A stretch of 64,000 nucleotides of DNA from Ursus arctos (taxonomy: Eukaryota; Chordata; Mammalia; Carnivora; Ursidae), in assembly GCF_023065955.2 (NCBI RefSeq), contig NW_026622874.1, forward strand, positions 8,228,001 to 8,292,000. Reading direction: 5' to 3'. Numbering within the stretch: position 1 is the stretch's first letter; each line of letters starts with the position of its first letter. Made by a program: the position numbers and the translations under genes. Below are positions 45,601 to 57,600 of the stretch, in pieces. The notes under the pieces are model-generated. The model searched no databases and was not told where the DNA came from. It worked only from the letters and a program-made list of their open reading frames with translations.

Positions 45601-48600
45601 TTGACGCTGTTGGTTCTTGTGAATTGAATTTAGCTGCTGGCTGTTTCATTATTATTTATTTATTTATTTATTTTGGTGGGCAGCAAAGTTTATTGAGCGA
45701 TAGTACAAACCTCCTAAACAGGGAGGGGACCCGAAAGGGTTGCCCTTAGCTGCTGGGTGTTTCACACAAGCTTTTTAAGTTACTTTTGGAAAAATGTACT
45801 AGTAGGGTTTTTTTTTTTTCTCTAAGTACTTTCTGACTGAAAATTTGATGAAGGCAAGGATTTTTTATTCCTATAATAGGCCCCTTAGTTACAATGCCAT
45901 TTTAATTAAAATTTTTGTGATTTAACAGCTCCCTCTACCATTATAAAACTGAGATTAAAAGTTCTAAATAAATTTCATTGTTTCCAAAATTCGGAGCTTA
46001 ATGATACTCATAACACAAATTCTGCTAGAGATATATTCAGAGGGAGGCACAGACATTTAGAAATGTCTCTGTTGATTTCAGTTGCTCGTAAAAGAAATAG
46101 GTTGGTTCTAGAACATTTCTGAAAAACGTCTGTACTTTTTGTTAGGAAGTTTGTTGTAAAGCCCGGTTGCCTGGGATGCTCCATTCTTGTTTTTCTTTTC
46201 AACTGTTGTTGCTTTTCTCGTTCTCATTCTAGTGGAGGAGATTGAGCAAATGAATAGTTTGTTCCAGCAAAAGCAGAGGGAGCTCGTTCTGGCCGTGTCC
46301 AAAGTGGAGGAGCTGAGCAGACAGCTGGAGATGCTCAAGAACGGCAGGATGGATGGCCGTCACGACAGCCGGTCCGCCGCGGCCGAGCTCGACCGGCTCT
46401 ACAAGGAGCTGCAGGTGCGGCCCGCTCGAGGGGCACAGTCGCCCCGGAAGCGGCTGCAAGTGCAGGATTTCAGTTTCTTTTCCTTAAAGCGGGGCGGTGG
46501 GGTCGGGGTGGGGAGGGGATCCCAAACCCCAGAGAGCCCAGAATAAACTTCAGAGCACCTGACACAGGAAATTGGAGGCATTCCTTACGACCACAGCCGG
46601 TGGGCTGACAGCTTTAAACCATAAGGTGGAGGGACCTTACGTTGTTAGAAATTATGTAATAGTCAAGCATGTGATTATCTGAGAAATTTTTCTTCCTGCT
46701 CCTTGGCTACCCCCCCCCCCATTTTATTCAGTTACGAAACAAACTGAATCAGGAGCAGAATGCCAAGCTGCAGCAGCAGCGGGAGTGTCTGAATCAGCGC
46801 AATTCAGAGGTGGCGGTCATGGACAAGCGTGTTAATGAGCTGCGCGACCGGCTGTGGAAGAAGAAGGCGGCGCTGCAGCAGAAGGAGAGCCTCCCGGTGA
46901 GTGGCCGCCGGCGGCCCCCTGGGTCACGTGGGCCACCGCCTCTGGAGCCGCGCCCGGGTGCCCTCCGGGCAGAGGGCCTCCTGCCCCGGACAGAGCGAGG
47001 GCCACCGCTGCTGCCGGGGGGCTGGTCTGGGGCGTCTCTAGGACGCTGCAGGGCGAGACCCTGAAAGTGCTGATTTTTACAAATTAGCAAGTGTCACGGC
47101 CTTTTCTGAGTTGGATGCAGTCGGACTCGTCATGCTGAAGGACCTGTGCCTCTCCCTCAGGTCTCATCGGATGGAAACCTGCCCCCGCAAGGGCTGCCGG
47201 CGCCCAGTCGCGTGGCTGCGGTGGGCCCCTACATCCAGTCGTCCACGATGCCCCGCGTCCCCTCGAGGCCCGAACTTCTGGTGAAGCCAGCTCTGCCGGA
47301 CGGCTCCTTGGCCATGCAGGCTCCGGAAGGGCCGCTCAAAGTACACACGCTGCCCAACATGCGATCTGGGGCCGCCTCCCAGACTAAAGGTAAAACGGGT
47401 CGCTTCCAGCCCCTCCCACAGCGTATTCTCCCCGTCGTCACCGTCATTTACCCCAGGTTCGGGTTTTTAAAAAATGTGTTCCTATCTCTCGTTCATGCGT
47501 AAATCCTGAGAATCTCCTTGTGGTTTTTGCTAGCGCGGTGATATGTTTCTTAACCCTAAATAATGCAATTCTGCTTGGGAAAGGAGATGAAATATAGTAT
47601 TTCTGCAATGAAGATTGTTTTGAATTCCTTCTTGTTAATGAGGACATCTTGATCTGCTGTTAATAACTCGGCCCCTTTTCCTTTTGGGTAAAAATACTGC
47701 AGACGTGGTAGTGGCGCCATCTTTACGGAGGGCGACGTGGCGAGTGCGTTCTGCTGATCGGTGGTGCTCGCTGTGTGTACGTGCTTATGCGTGAGGCTTT
47801 GCTTGCTAGCACTTTGTCGAATAAAGGTAAAGCTTCTGGAAGGTCACAGTGACAATAACAGAGGCGCCTGGTGTTTATGGTCTTTGTGTCTGTGTGGTCT
47901 TCAGTGCGCAGGGAGGTGCGAGCCAGGGTTTCGTGACGGGACTTGTAGGAAAAGCGGGATGAAGACGTCCTCATTCAGACCCCTGCAAGAAGAAATAGCT
48001 GCCGGTATTGTCTCTTTTCCCTAGCCACTGTCACGTGCAAAAGATGGCTAACTTTACAGTTGCGGGTATTTAATTAGCAGTGTGAGGCGGCGGAGCCCCA
48101 CCCGGTCTGGGTTTCCCTGGAGAAAGAACTGCTTCTGTTCTGCTCGTATTAGGACAGAGCTGTGCCTTTGGCGCTTCCATATCTGTGTAGAGAAAACCCA
48201 CGCAGAGCGCGCTGGTCTGTGGAAGACTCGTCAGTGTCCACATTCTGCTTCTTTGCTGTGTGTGCGTCACTGGTGTGGAAGATCCGCCTTGGAGCCCTCG
48301 GTCTGCGAAGTTGGGAGTTGTTTTCTGGCTGTGACGGTGATAGTTTTGTACCAGTGAGAAGCAGGGTGTCCTCGCTGGTTCTAGCAGATTTTCTGTTTAC
48401 TACAATTAATCTTAAATGTGTTTCAGTAAGTTTAAATTAGAAATCTAAAATCTGGCATTTTCTACATAAGTTTAATGGGATGGTTACGAGTCTGAAATTT
48501 CAAGCTGTTTTCAGAGATTAAACTTTGCAGCAAAAGGAACCATTAGAAATCTCTTTAGAATGCCGGGTTACTTGGTTGCTTTTCTGCGTTCTAGGCTCTA

Positions 48601-51600
48601 AAATCCATCCGCTCGGCCCTGACTGGAGCCCCCCAAGTGCAGATATTTCCACGAGCCAAGCCTCGGCGCCTGCGAGCTCAGGAGGTGCCCCGGACCAAGG
48701 TGGGGTTCTGTTCTGGCATCTGAGAGACGCTCTGCACTCTTTTTCTTTTCTTTCTTTCTTTCTTTCTTTTTTTTTTTTTTTTTTTAAGATTTATTTGAGT
48801 GGGAGGGGCAGAGGGAGAGAGAGAATCTCAAGCAGGCTCCATGCTGAGCCCGATGTAGGGATCGATCTCACGACCTTGAGATCATGACCTGAGCCAAAAG
48901 CAAGGGTCGGACCGGACGCTCAACACTCTGTGCCACCCAGGCGTCCCCGCAGTCTTCTTCAGTTTGTTTTCTAGTGCGCTAAAACTGGGGCCAGTGTTCA
49001 TTTCCAGAACACCTTCCTTTAGCTGTGGGGTTAAAGTACTAGCATTGTAGCACCCGGGCTGTTCTCCAGTCAGCTTCATCAAAAATAGGGAAGCATGTCA
49101 CAGGTGCGGGGTTTCAAAGGGATTGAGGAGAGTGTGAAAAAGAAGTCTTACTGCAAACGGCTTGAATATCCATGTGCTTTTTTTCTGTCTTCAGCTGATG
49201 ATGGAGAGGTTCCTCTGAGGGAGAAGGAGAAGAAAGTGCGCCCCTTTTCGATGTTTGACACGGTGGACCAGTCTGCCGCCCCATCCCCCTTTGGGGCTCT
49301 GAGGAAAAACCAGAGCAGTGAGGACATCTTGCGGGACGCTCAGGTGCTAAGAGTGGCTCAGTTTAACCTGCTGTGGTCATTCTGTGCGTGCTCTTTAGAA
49401 GAGAGAGACAGTAGCGTGCTGAGGGAGAGCAGGAAAAACTACAGTATTTCTGAAAGATTCGAAAACAGAATTCTGTCATTCTGAATTCTGCAGCTCGAGC
49501 GTGTTTGTGGTCTCACACCGTACTGGGGAAGGGCTGCCATACTCGCTGCTGGCTCCCATTTCGTGTGGTTCTCTGAAAACTAGGAGTGCACCGAAGCACG
49601 TCGTGTTCGTGCCACTCGGCAACCTTGTGTCTTCAGAGTCTGGAGCCAAGGTTGTGTCGTAGCGATATGATGGTGAATCTTCTGTGACCGTTAGGATCCC
49701 AGCCTTTGACCAGAGGGGCATGGTGGCGTGCTCCCAGTTAGGTTTTGTCTTTTTGGTTTTTTTTTTTTTTAAGATTTTATTTATTTATTTGACAGAGAGA
49801 GAGGCAGCAAGAGAGGGAACACAAGTGGGGGGAGTGGAGAGGAAGAAGCAGGTTTCCTGCTGAGCAGGGAGCCCAATGCGGGGCTCGATCCCAGGACCCT
49901 GGGATCATGACCTGAGCCAAAGGCAGACGCTTAACGACTGAGCCACCCAGGGGCCCACCCCCCGCCCCCCAGTTAGGTGTTTTGACCACAGTGGTGTGAT
50001 GTTCTCGTGAGCAAGGATGATTTTGGGTTATTGGGGCCTGTGAATATGTGAAACGGCAGTGAAGTGTCCGAGCGGGCGCTCCAGGCTGCCGCATGGGCAG
50101 TGGCGAGGAGGAAGAGGCCTGCGGGGGCGGGAATCATAGCGCCTTCCTCGGGTTCCTTATTAAATGTAGTTTAGTGCAGAGATCTGCACAAGTTTTTAAT
50201 GACTTGAGAATGTAGAGCTGATGTTCTCAGCATACACTTATATTTGCGAAATTCGGTTATCTAGCACGTGCCGTGTACCCATTTGGACGGTGTTTTAACT
50301 GCTTTGTGTGTGTGTGTGTTTCAGGCTGCAAATAAAAATGTGGCTAAAGTCCCACCTCCTGTTCCGTCAAAACCAAAACAGATTAATTTGCCTTATTTCG
50401 GGCCAACTAATCAGCCAGCATCCGACGGGAAGCCGGATGGGAGCCCTCAGCAGTCGTCGGCAGCTGTCGCATCCGTGGGAAACAAAGTGAAAACGGGGCA
50501 GCAGCAGAGGGTCGTGGTGTCCCCCGGTGCACCCTCAGCTGGCCAGGGCCAGGCCCTGTCTCTGGCTGGGAAGCAAGAGAGCCCCCCCGCCGCTGCCGTC
50601 CGGCCCTTCACTCCTCAGCCTTCCAAAGACACCCCTCTACCGCCCTTCCGAAAACCCCAGACCGTGGCGGCAAGCTCCATATACTCCATGTACACGCAGC
50701 ATCAGGCTCCCGGGAAGAACTTCCAGCAGGCGGTGCAGAGCGCGCTGACCAAGACACACTCCCGAGGGCCGCACTTCTCGACCGGTAAGCTTCTGGGTCC
50801 CTGTTCCACTGGCGCACAATGTGGCCAGGTCCTGCGCCAGAGCCGTCGTCTGTCTGCCGACAGCAACATGATGTGTGTTGGCAGATGCTCTTGTTCTAAG
50901 GGTTCTTTTGAATTGCGGCTTCTCCTCTTACCTGGGAGTTAAAACAGGTTTCTGCTCGATGTCAAGTAGTAATAAGTGACCACCATGGGTGGAGAAGACC
51001 CGCAGCGCAGACGCAGCCTTCTGTGCTGTGGCCGCTGCATGCCTTGGTTCCCTGCTCCCTGGGAGCTCCTCGTGAGAGGGGCACGCGGGTCCCCATGGCA
51101 CGCCGCGCTCTGTCCTCCCCGCGGGTTTCACCAGGTGTTCCTGGTGGCAGACGACGGGTCAGCTGCCCCGTGTGTTTGTAAAGATCACGATCTCTGCTGT
51201 ATTTTAAGTTGTTCTCATGAGAACACAGCTGCTAGTTAGATATAAAAACTTAGAAAGACTTACCATCTGGTCATTTGTTGGGTTCTTTCTAAGAGTCATT
51301 CGTTTTATAAAACTAGAATCAAGTTCACCTTGTTTTAGTTGAATAAAATTGACTTTCTTTCTTTCTTTCTTTCTTTTTTTAAAGATTTTATTTATTTGGC
51401 AGAGAGAGAGAGACAGCCAGCGAGAGAGGGAACACAGCAGGGGGAGCGGGAGAGGAAGAAGCAGGCTCCCAGCGGAGGAGCCTGATGCGGGGCTCGATCC
51501 CAGAACGCCGGGATCACGCCCTGAGCCAGAGGCAGACGCTTAACAACTGCGCCACCCAGGCGCCCCTAAAATTGGCTTTCTAGTCATGAAATCCGCACGT

Positions 51601-54600
51601 AATCGTGCCCTGAAATGTCCCCAAAAAAGAATTTGTACACTTGGCCATGGCCGACTCTTGGCTTCATTGAGAACTGCTGACACAGGGAATTGGATAGTTT
51701 TGATAGAATCAGAATGATAAGGGGAATAGTTTTGGTAAATACTGGTAAATACCAAACCAATAGTTTGGTTCTTAATGTTGTAAACTAAATACGATTTCCC
51801 CCATTGATTTAATTTTGGAGACATACGAAAGAGAGGGTGGTGCATGTTTAGTTTTAACCTGGAAGCAGGAAAGGACTGCCTGTTTCCATTGGTTTTTTAC
51901 GTTGTTCTCGTATTTTGACACGTTTATATGCCACAGCCGGTGATTCTTTACGGTTAAAATTGCGGCATTTTCTTAACAGTACATGAAATAACGGCGTGTG
52001 TTCCCATCAGTGAGGGTTTTCCTTCTCCGATAAGTTTACTGTGCAGAGACGGAAGCCTTGCTTTGTCCTTTGTTTTTTTAAAAGTTAGGCGTGTTGGGGG
52101 CTCTGTAGTAACTGTGACATGAAAGGCAGCTTTAATCATTGCGCCCTATGTCTGTTACTTGCCGGTTTGATTTAATCCTAATCAGGGCTTTGATTCTGTT
52201 TCCAATTAGTCTATGGCAAGCCGGTGATTGCCGCGGCCCAGAACCAGCAGCAGCCCCCGGAGAACGTGTACTCCAGTGGCCAGGGCAAGCCCGGCAGTCC
52301 TGAGCCCGACACGGAGCCCGTGTCTTCAGGGCAGGAGAGCCACGAGAACGAAAGAATCCCTCGGCCACTGAGCCCGACCAAACTGCTGCCCTTCTTGTCC
52401 AACCCCTACCGAAACCAGAGCGACGCTGACCTAGAAGCCCTACGGAAGAAACTGTCCAACGCACCACGGCCGCTCAAGAAACGGAGCTCGATCACAGAGC
52501 CAGAGGGTCCAAACGGGCCAAACATCCAGAAACTTTTGTACCAGAGGACCACCATCGCTGCCATGGAGACCATCTCCGTCCCTTCATATCCGTCCAAGCC
52601 GACTCCAGTGGCAGCCGACTCCGAAAGCCCAGTAGAAATCCAGAATCCGTATCTACACGTGGAGCCAGAGAAGGAGGTGGTGTGTCTGGTTCCTGAGCCA
52701 GTGTCCCCAGAGGAAGTGGGGAGCGCCAGCTCCGAGAACAGTGACATGCCAGCCCTTTCCCCGGGCCTTGATTATGTGCCTGAAGGAGTCCCGGACAGCA
52801 GCCCGGATTTCCCGAACAGTGTGGAAGAACCAAATGCGCAGGCACCCCATTTGCTGGAAGTGTACCTGGAGGAGTATCCCCCGTACCCGCCCCCGCCGTA
52901 CCCGTCTGGGGAGCCAGAAGGGCCGGGAGAAGACTCGGGGAGCATGCGTCCACCCGAAATCACAGGGCAGGTGTCTCTGCCTCCTGTAAGTAACGTGGTG
53001 TCTCATGGGCCTTTCAGGAGTCCCCCCCCCCGCCCCGGCACAGACTTCCAGGTGGTTGACTCTCAAGACATGGGGAAACACACAAGTGCTCAGGGCCATT
53101 TGCAAAGACGGTTTGTGTGTGAGTTGCCCGTGGTTGCCAACGTGTCTACAGTTTGCCCTTTATCTTACAGCCCCCTTAGTGCTCAGTAGATCTCAGAAAT
53201 ATTATAAAAATTTGGTATATTCACGATAAAGAACATCTTTATTTTTTAGGAAGAACCTTTCTCTTATGAAGAAGCAGAGTTGGGTTCTTTATGATACAAA
53301 CCACACACGCTGTTGCTTCTCTGGATGTAGGTGGTCCCTGTTGGGGAGGCCGGCGAGGCTAGGAAGGGGGGACCTGGCTCAGAAACTCCCTCACTCGACC
53401 AGCTGTGTGAAATCAGGCAGACGGTTCCCCTTCCCTCTTTCACACTCTTCTTCCCCCCGCAGTGACGTGGGATCCTCACACTTCCAACGTTGATAAACTT
53501 GGGGGGTTCGGGACAGAGAGGGGCAGGACAAGCCTGTTCCTCCCCTCCCGTGTAGAGGACCCCTGAGGTGCCCTCCAGCACGGCTTCCCTTCCTCCCAGG
53601 CTGCGTGTGCCCTCCCTGGGCACATCGCACGTAACGCCCTTACGCCTTTGTTTGCAAGCTGTTGTGTCCCTTTGATGTTGGTAAGAGAGGATTGAAATCC
53701 CGGGGTGTCCTTAAGTAAAGTTGACCTTTTCAGGTGTAATTGGCTTCACGCTGTTTCCATAGGATGCCAAACCAGGAATTTTAAAGACCAAAGCAAAACT
53801 GCCTATTGTAGGGATATTTTTAAAGTGCTCTGTATGTTTGATCGCTTATTGCATCTCTGAGATGTGACGGTATTCAGAGATAACAATCATCCTGATTTGC
53901 TGTAATTACTGGTTACTGTAGACGTTTGCTTACAGGTTTCATACAGCACACATTGGATTCTAGGGGACGTTGAAATGGAGGTTAGCCCTTGAACCGGCGC
54001 TGGGCCCTGTCCGTCCTGGCGCGGGGCTCTCTGCAGCCCCATGCTAAGCTCGAGGGAAGGAAAGACAACTTCACACCTTTCTTTGCTGTGTCCCCCCGTT
54101 TGGTCATCAAGTCAAAATGATTCACGCTCTCAGGGACAGAGGAAACCGGAGGGTCACAGTGTCAGTCTGTAACTGCCGTCCCAGGGAGCTATTTTCTTCT
54201 CGTCTGGCTTCGAGGGAGACCGAAGCCTGCGTGTTGGGCTGTTGGCGAGCGTGCGCGGGGCCCTGCCCGTCCTGCTCGCGGCTGCACCCACGGCCGCAGC
54301 CACGGGCACGCAGCATCTACACTTCTTGTTTCCAAGAAACAACAGCAGTTAAGTCATCGCATGTTTGTGAAATGGAGTGATGGCCGCTTGACATTTTCTA
54401 AACTCGGTAGTTTCCCGCATCTGAAATAAAATAAGGACCATGCCGCATAGCCCAGCGCACGCCTCAGGAGGCGTTTCCACTTTGTTGGGCGTGGTAGGAA
54501 ACGTATTTGATGGCTTGTTAAATCAGTCTTAACAATTTTGCCATATTTTTTCAAGCCTGGCTTATTAACAGTCAAAGGGCTTGACTAATTTGCTCGTGTA

Positions 54601-57600
54601 TCTTGGAGTATAGTCAAATTCTGAATATAAAATAGGGATAGCATTTTAAGACTGGAAGGATTTCTTGTTAGTATACCTAAGACAGGCTGATAATACTTAT
54701 TATTCTCTTAATGATACGCTTTCCCCCGAGGAAGCATCGTGTTGTAAAATGCTTACAAGAAAGGGATTCAAAGAAGCCAGATGACGTGGATTGAAATCCC
54801 AGCTCTGGTGTTCCTGGCTGTGTGCCTTAACTTCCTTATCTGTAAAATGGGGTCATGGGGTTTTTGTGAGGAGTCTGCGAATAGCCATTCATTAAACCTT
54901 AGCCATGATAATTCTGATAATTCTCTTGCCTGGTTTAATTGTGTGGCGTTTGCCAACCTCAGTCAGATAGGGAACTTGAAGACCAGTCTTGGCTGATTTT
55001 ACGCCCCACAGAAAGCCAGCCTGCTCGCATCGCCCTGTCACACCCGTAGCTCGGCTCCTGTGGGGTCACCGCCACATGACCTCACCAGCTTTGTTACACA
55101 TGTGTATTCAGTAAGCTGTGTATTGTGACTTCTCTACACTTCCAGATAATGTTACACGTCAATAAGATGTGGTATAGATTTTTAAATGTCCTTTTACTTC
55201 CGCAGCTGAGATGGTCCTCCTCCCGTTCCCGGGTCTGCTCACTGAGACCAGGGTCCTTACTTGGAACCTCTCTTCCGCAGGGCAAAAGGACAAACTTGCG
55301 TAAAACTGGTTCAGAAAGGATCGCCCATGGAATGAGGGTGAAGTTCAACCCCCTCGCTTTACTTCTAGATTCGTCTTTGGAGGGAGAATTTGACCTTGTA
55401 CAGAGAATTATTTATGAGGTATGATTGGAGTAGTAGATTTCTTAAATACAACATTATATTTTGTTTCCGACCTCTACTTAGAAAGCTCTGGAGGGGGTGG
55501 GGGCGAGGTGGGGAGGGACGCGGAGGATGCTCAGGCCAGGCTGCACTGAGGTGTGACTGTGGGGTTTAGGGTGACGCGGAAGTGCGGTTTCCCCAGGGAT
55601 CCTCCAGAGCACTTTTCTTTCCAGGGAGATGGCTCCCCTCTGTTTATAGTTGCTCCTGGGCAGACGTGGACTTGCGGTGTCAGGTTGCACATGGGGACCC
55701 TATTTTCAGAAGCCTGCTATTTAAAATATTCTTAGTTGACCTTCTTTCCATGGCAAATGCACCTTCTCCTGAGACGCTAATTTGTGGTGGGAGCAGGAGG
55801 GCAATAAGCAGAAATGACTCGAGGATACAGTTCCCGGCCCCTCTTCATTTTCAAGACCTTTTTACAGTGAGCGCCTGCTTAATGCGGCTGTTCCGGCGCT
55901 CATAGTTCGAGACTTGAGGTTGGTTGTAGTCGTCTTGGCTCCTGGAGGGTTTAATTATGACTAAAAAACAAAATACCACAGGAGCCTATTTCTGTTCACT
56001 TGATCCTGAAGAGCCAGGTGCTAGTGACCTGAACAGCGACAGGAAGTCTGGGTGACAGTCCTTACCCTTCGTCTCGATGTTACAGGTTGACGACCCGAGC
56101 CTGCCCAACGACGAGGGCATCACGGCTCTGCACAACGCTGTGTGTGCGGGCCACACGGGAATCGTTACGTTCCTCGTGCAGTTTGGTGTGAACGTCAATG
56201 CCGCAGACAGTGACGGATGGTAAGGCCCCCGGTGACCACCGCCCCAGCCGCGGGGTGTCCCCAGCGCTGGTGGGCGGTAAGAGCGTCCGCGTGTGTCCTT
56301 ATGCCGCTTGTGGCCACACGTCCTTGTGTGACACTCCTCTCGCTCCCATTCTGGAAGCACGTGGAGTTTTTATAAAGTATCATAGTTGAGTGAGAAGAAG
56401 AAGAAATGTCACCGAGTGGCACAGACGTAGCTGACTTGTGTGAGTTTGAGAGATGCTATTTAAGCCTGGTCCCCCGAGCCCGGCAACACCCATCTTTAGT
56501 AAACTGATGTCCACTGTGCGTCTGCAAGAGGGAAGCAGAGTTCGCAGTCTTTCCCAAGTCTGTTTGACCATGGAATCCATTTGTCGTGGAGCGGTTGTGT
56601 GCATAAACACAGGAGACATTGTTATAAATGAGGTGTCCTTCATAGGATAATGGATGGTTACATAGTGAAATAAGAGGTCCTGATGAGGTACTGTCACCGC
56701 CAATAACTGTAATAGAACAGAGAGTAAATTTTGTAATTTTTTTCTTTTTAAAGGAAGTATGAATTATATTCTTTTTTTGGAAGAATACAAAAAACTTTTC
56801 TGTATACAATTCCTTAAAGGTAAACACCAGCAGTTTTTAATCTATTCCCTTCAAGTTTACATATACATATATTTTGTAACCTAATTTTTTGTTTTAACTT
56901 TATAACTTCAGCAAAACAAAAAAAAATTTTTTTAAAGCAAGCTCTATACCCAGTGTGGGGCTCGAACTCATGACCCCAAGAACAAGAGTTGGATGCTCCC
57001 CTGACTGAGCCAGTTGGGTGCCCCCAAAACAGATTCTTAAGGTGTCATATAATGTCTTTGTTTCCATATCATTAGCAGTTTAGGTTATATATGATTTTTC
57101 ACTATTAAAAAAGCCACGCAGTTAAAAAAATCTGCAATACTCTTCACCAGACTTTGACCGGCAGTGCTCTGGGATGCAGGACAGGGATACATGTGTTCGG
57201 AGACAGTACACCTGAGAGGAATGGGATGAAGAGGGGAGGGACGAGAAGGATGAATCTGTGCGATCTGGGTGATTGGGCCTGGCTAGCGCTCTGCAGTCCA
57301 TGTGTGAGCTGGGCGGCGGTGCTGGCCCCTTTCTCCTCCTTTAGTCTGGGGCCGTTTGGAGCACGCGGTAAACGTGGGAGAGGCTGGAGGGATTCTCCGT
57401 AAGGGCAGTAAGTTCCTGCCCGCCAAAACCTAACAGACTGAAGTGTGTGTATTTTACAGTCGCTTTTCTGGTCTGCATTGAATTGGCAAAGCTTTTTCTC
57501 AATTAAAATTCAGTTTGGACTTAACCAGTTGTTAGGTAAAGGCAGTTTTCCATGTGCAACCCAATTCCTTCATTAGCGGGGCCGGAAAGGGAGTATGGAC

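Larger units (their letters stand above)
45368..46232 (+). other. TP53BP2: TP53BP2 intron 6
   Basis: Phase 1, 865 bp. The first 140 bp are G-run rich (45368-45510). A 97-bp retroinserted sequence with 19-bp target-site duplications sits at 45649-45745. The rest is AT-rich. Confidence 0.9.
49344..50324 (+). other. TP53BP2: TP53BP2 intron 11
   Basis: Phase 0, 981 bp. Contains an antisense CAN SINE (49748-49967). It ends in a TG repeat directly before the exon 12 acceptor. Confidence 0.9.

Noticed and set aside
53270..54700. Extra coding exon in intron 13
   Set aside because: The protein is already complete and continuous from exon 13 to exon 14; open frames here are short with no plausible splice pair.
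2927..57025. tRNA-like heads (GAGCCACCCAGGCGCCCC) as tRNA genes
   Set aside because: They belong to CAN SINEs, which derive from a tRNA but lack a complete cloverleaf and carry SINE bodies, tails and target-site duplications.
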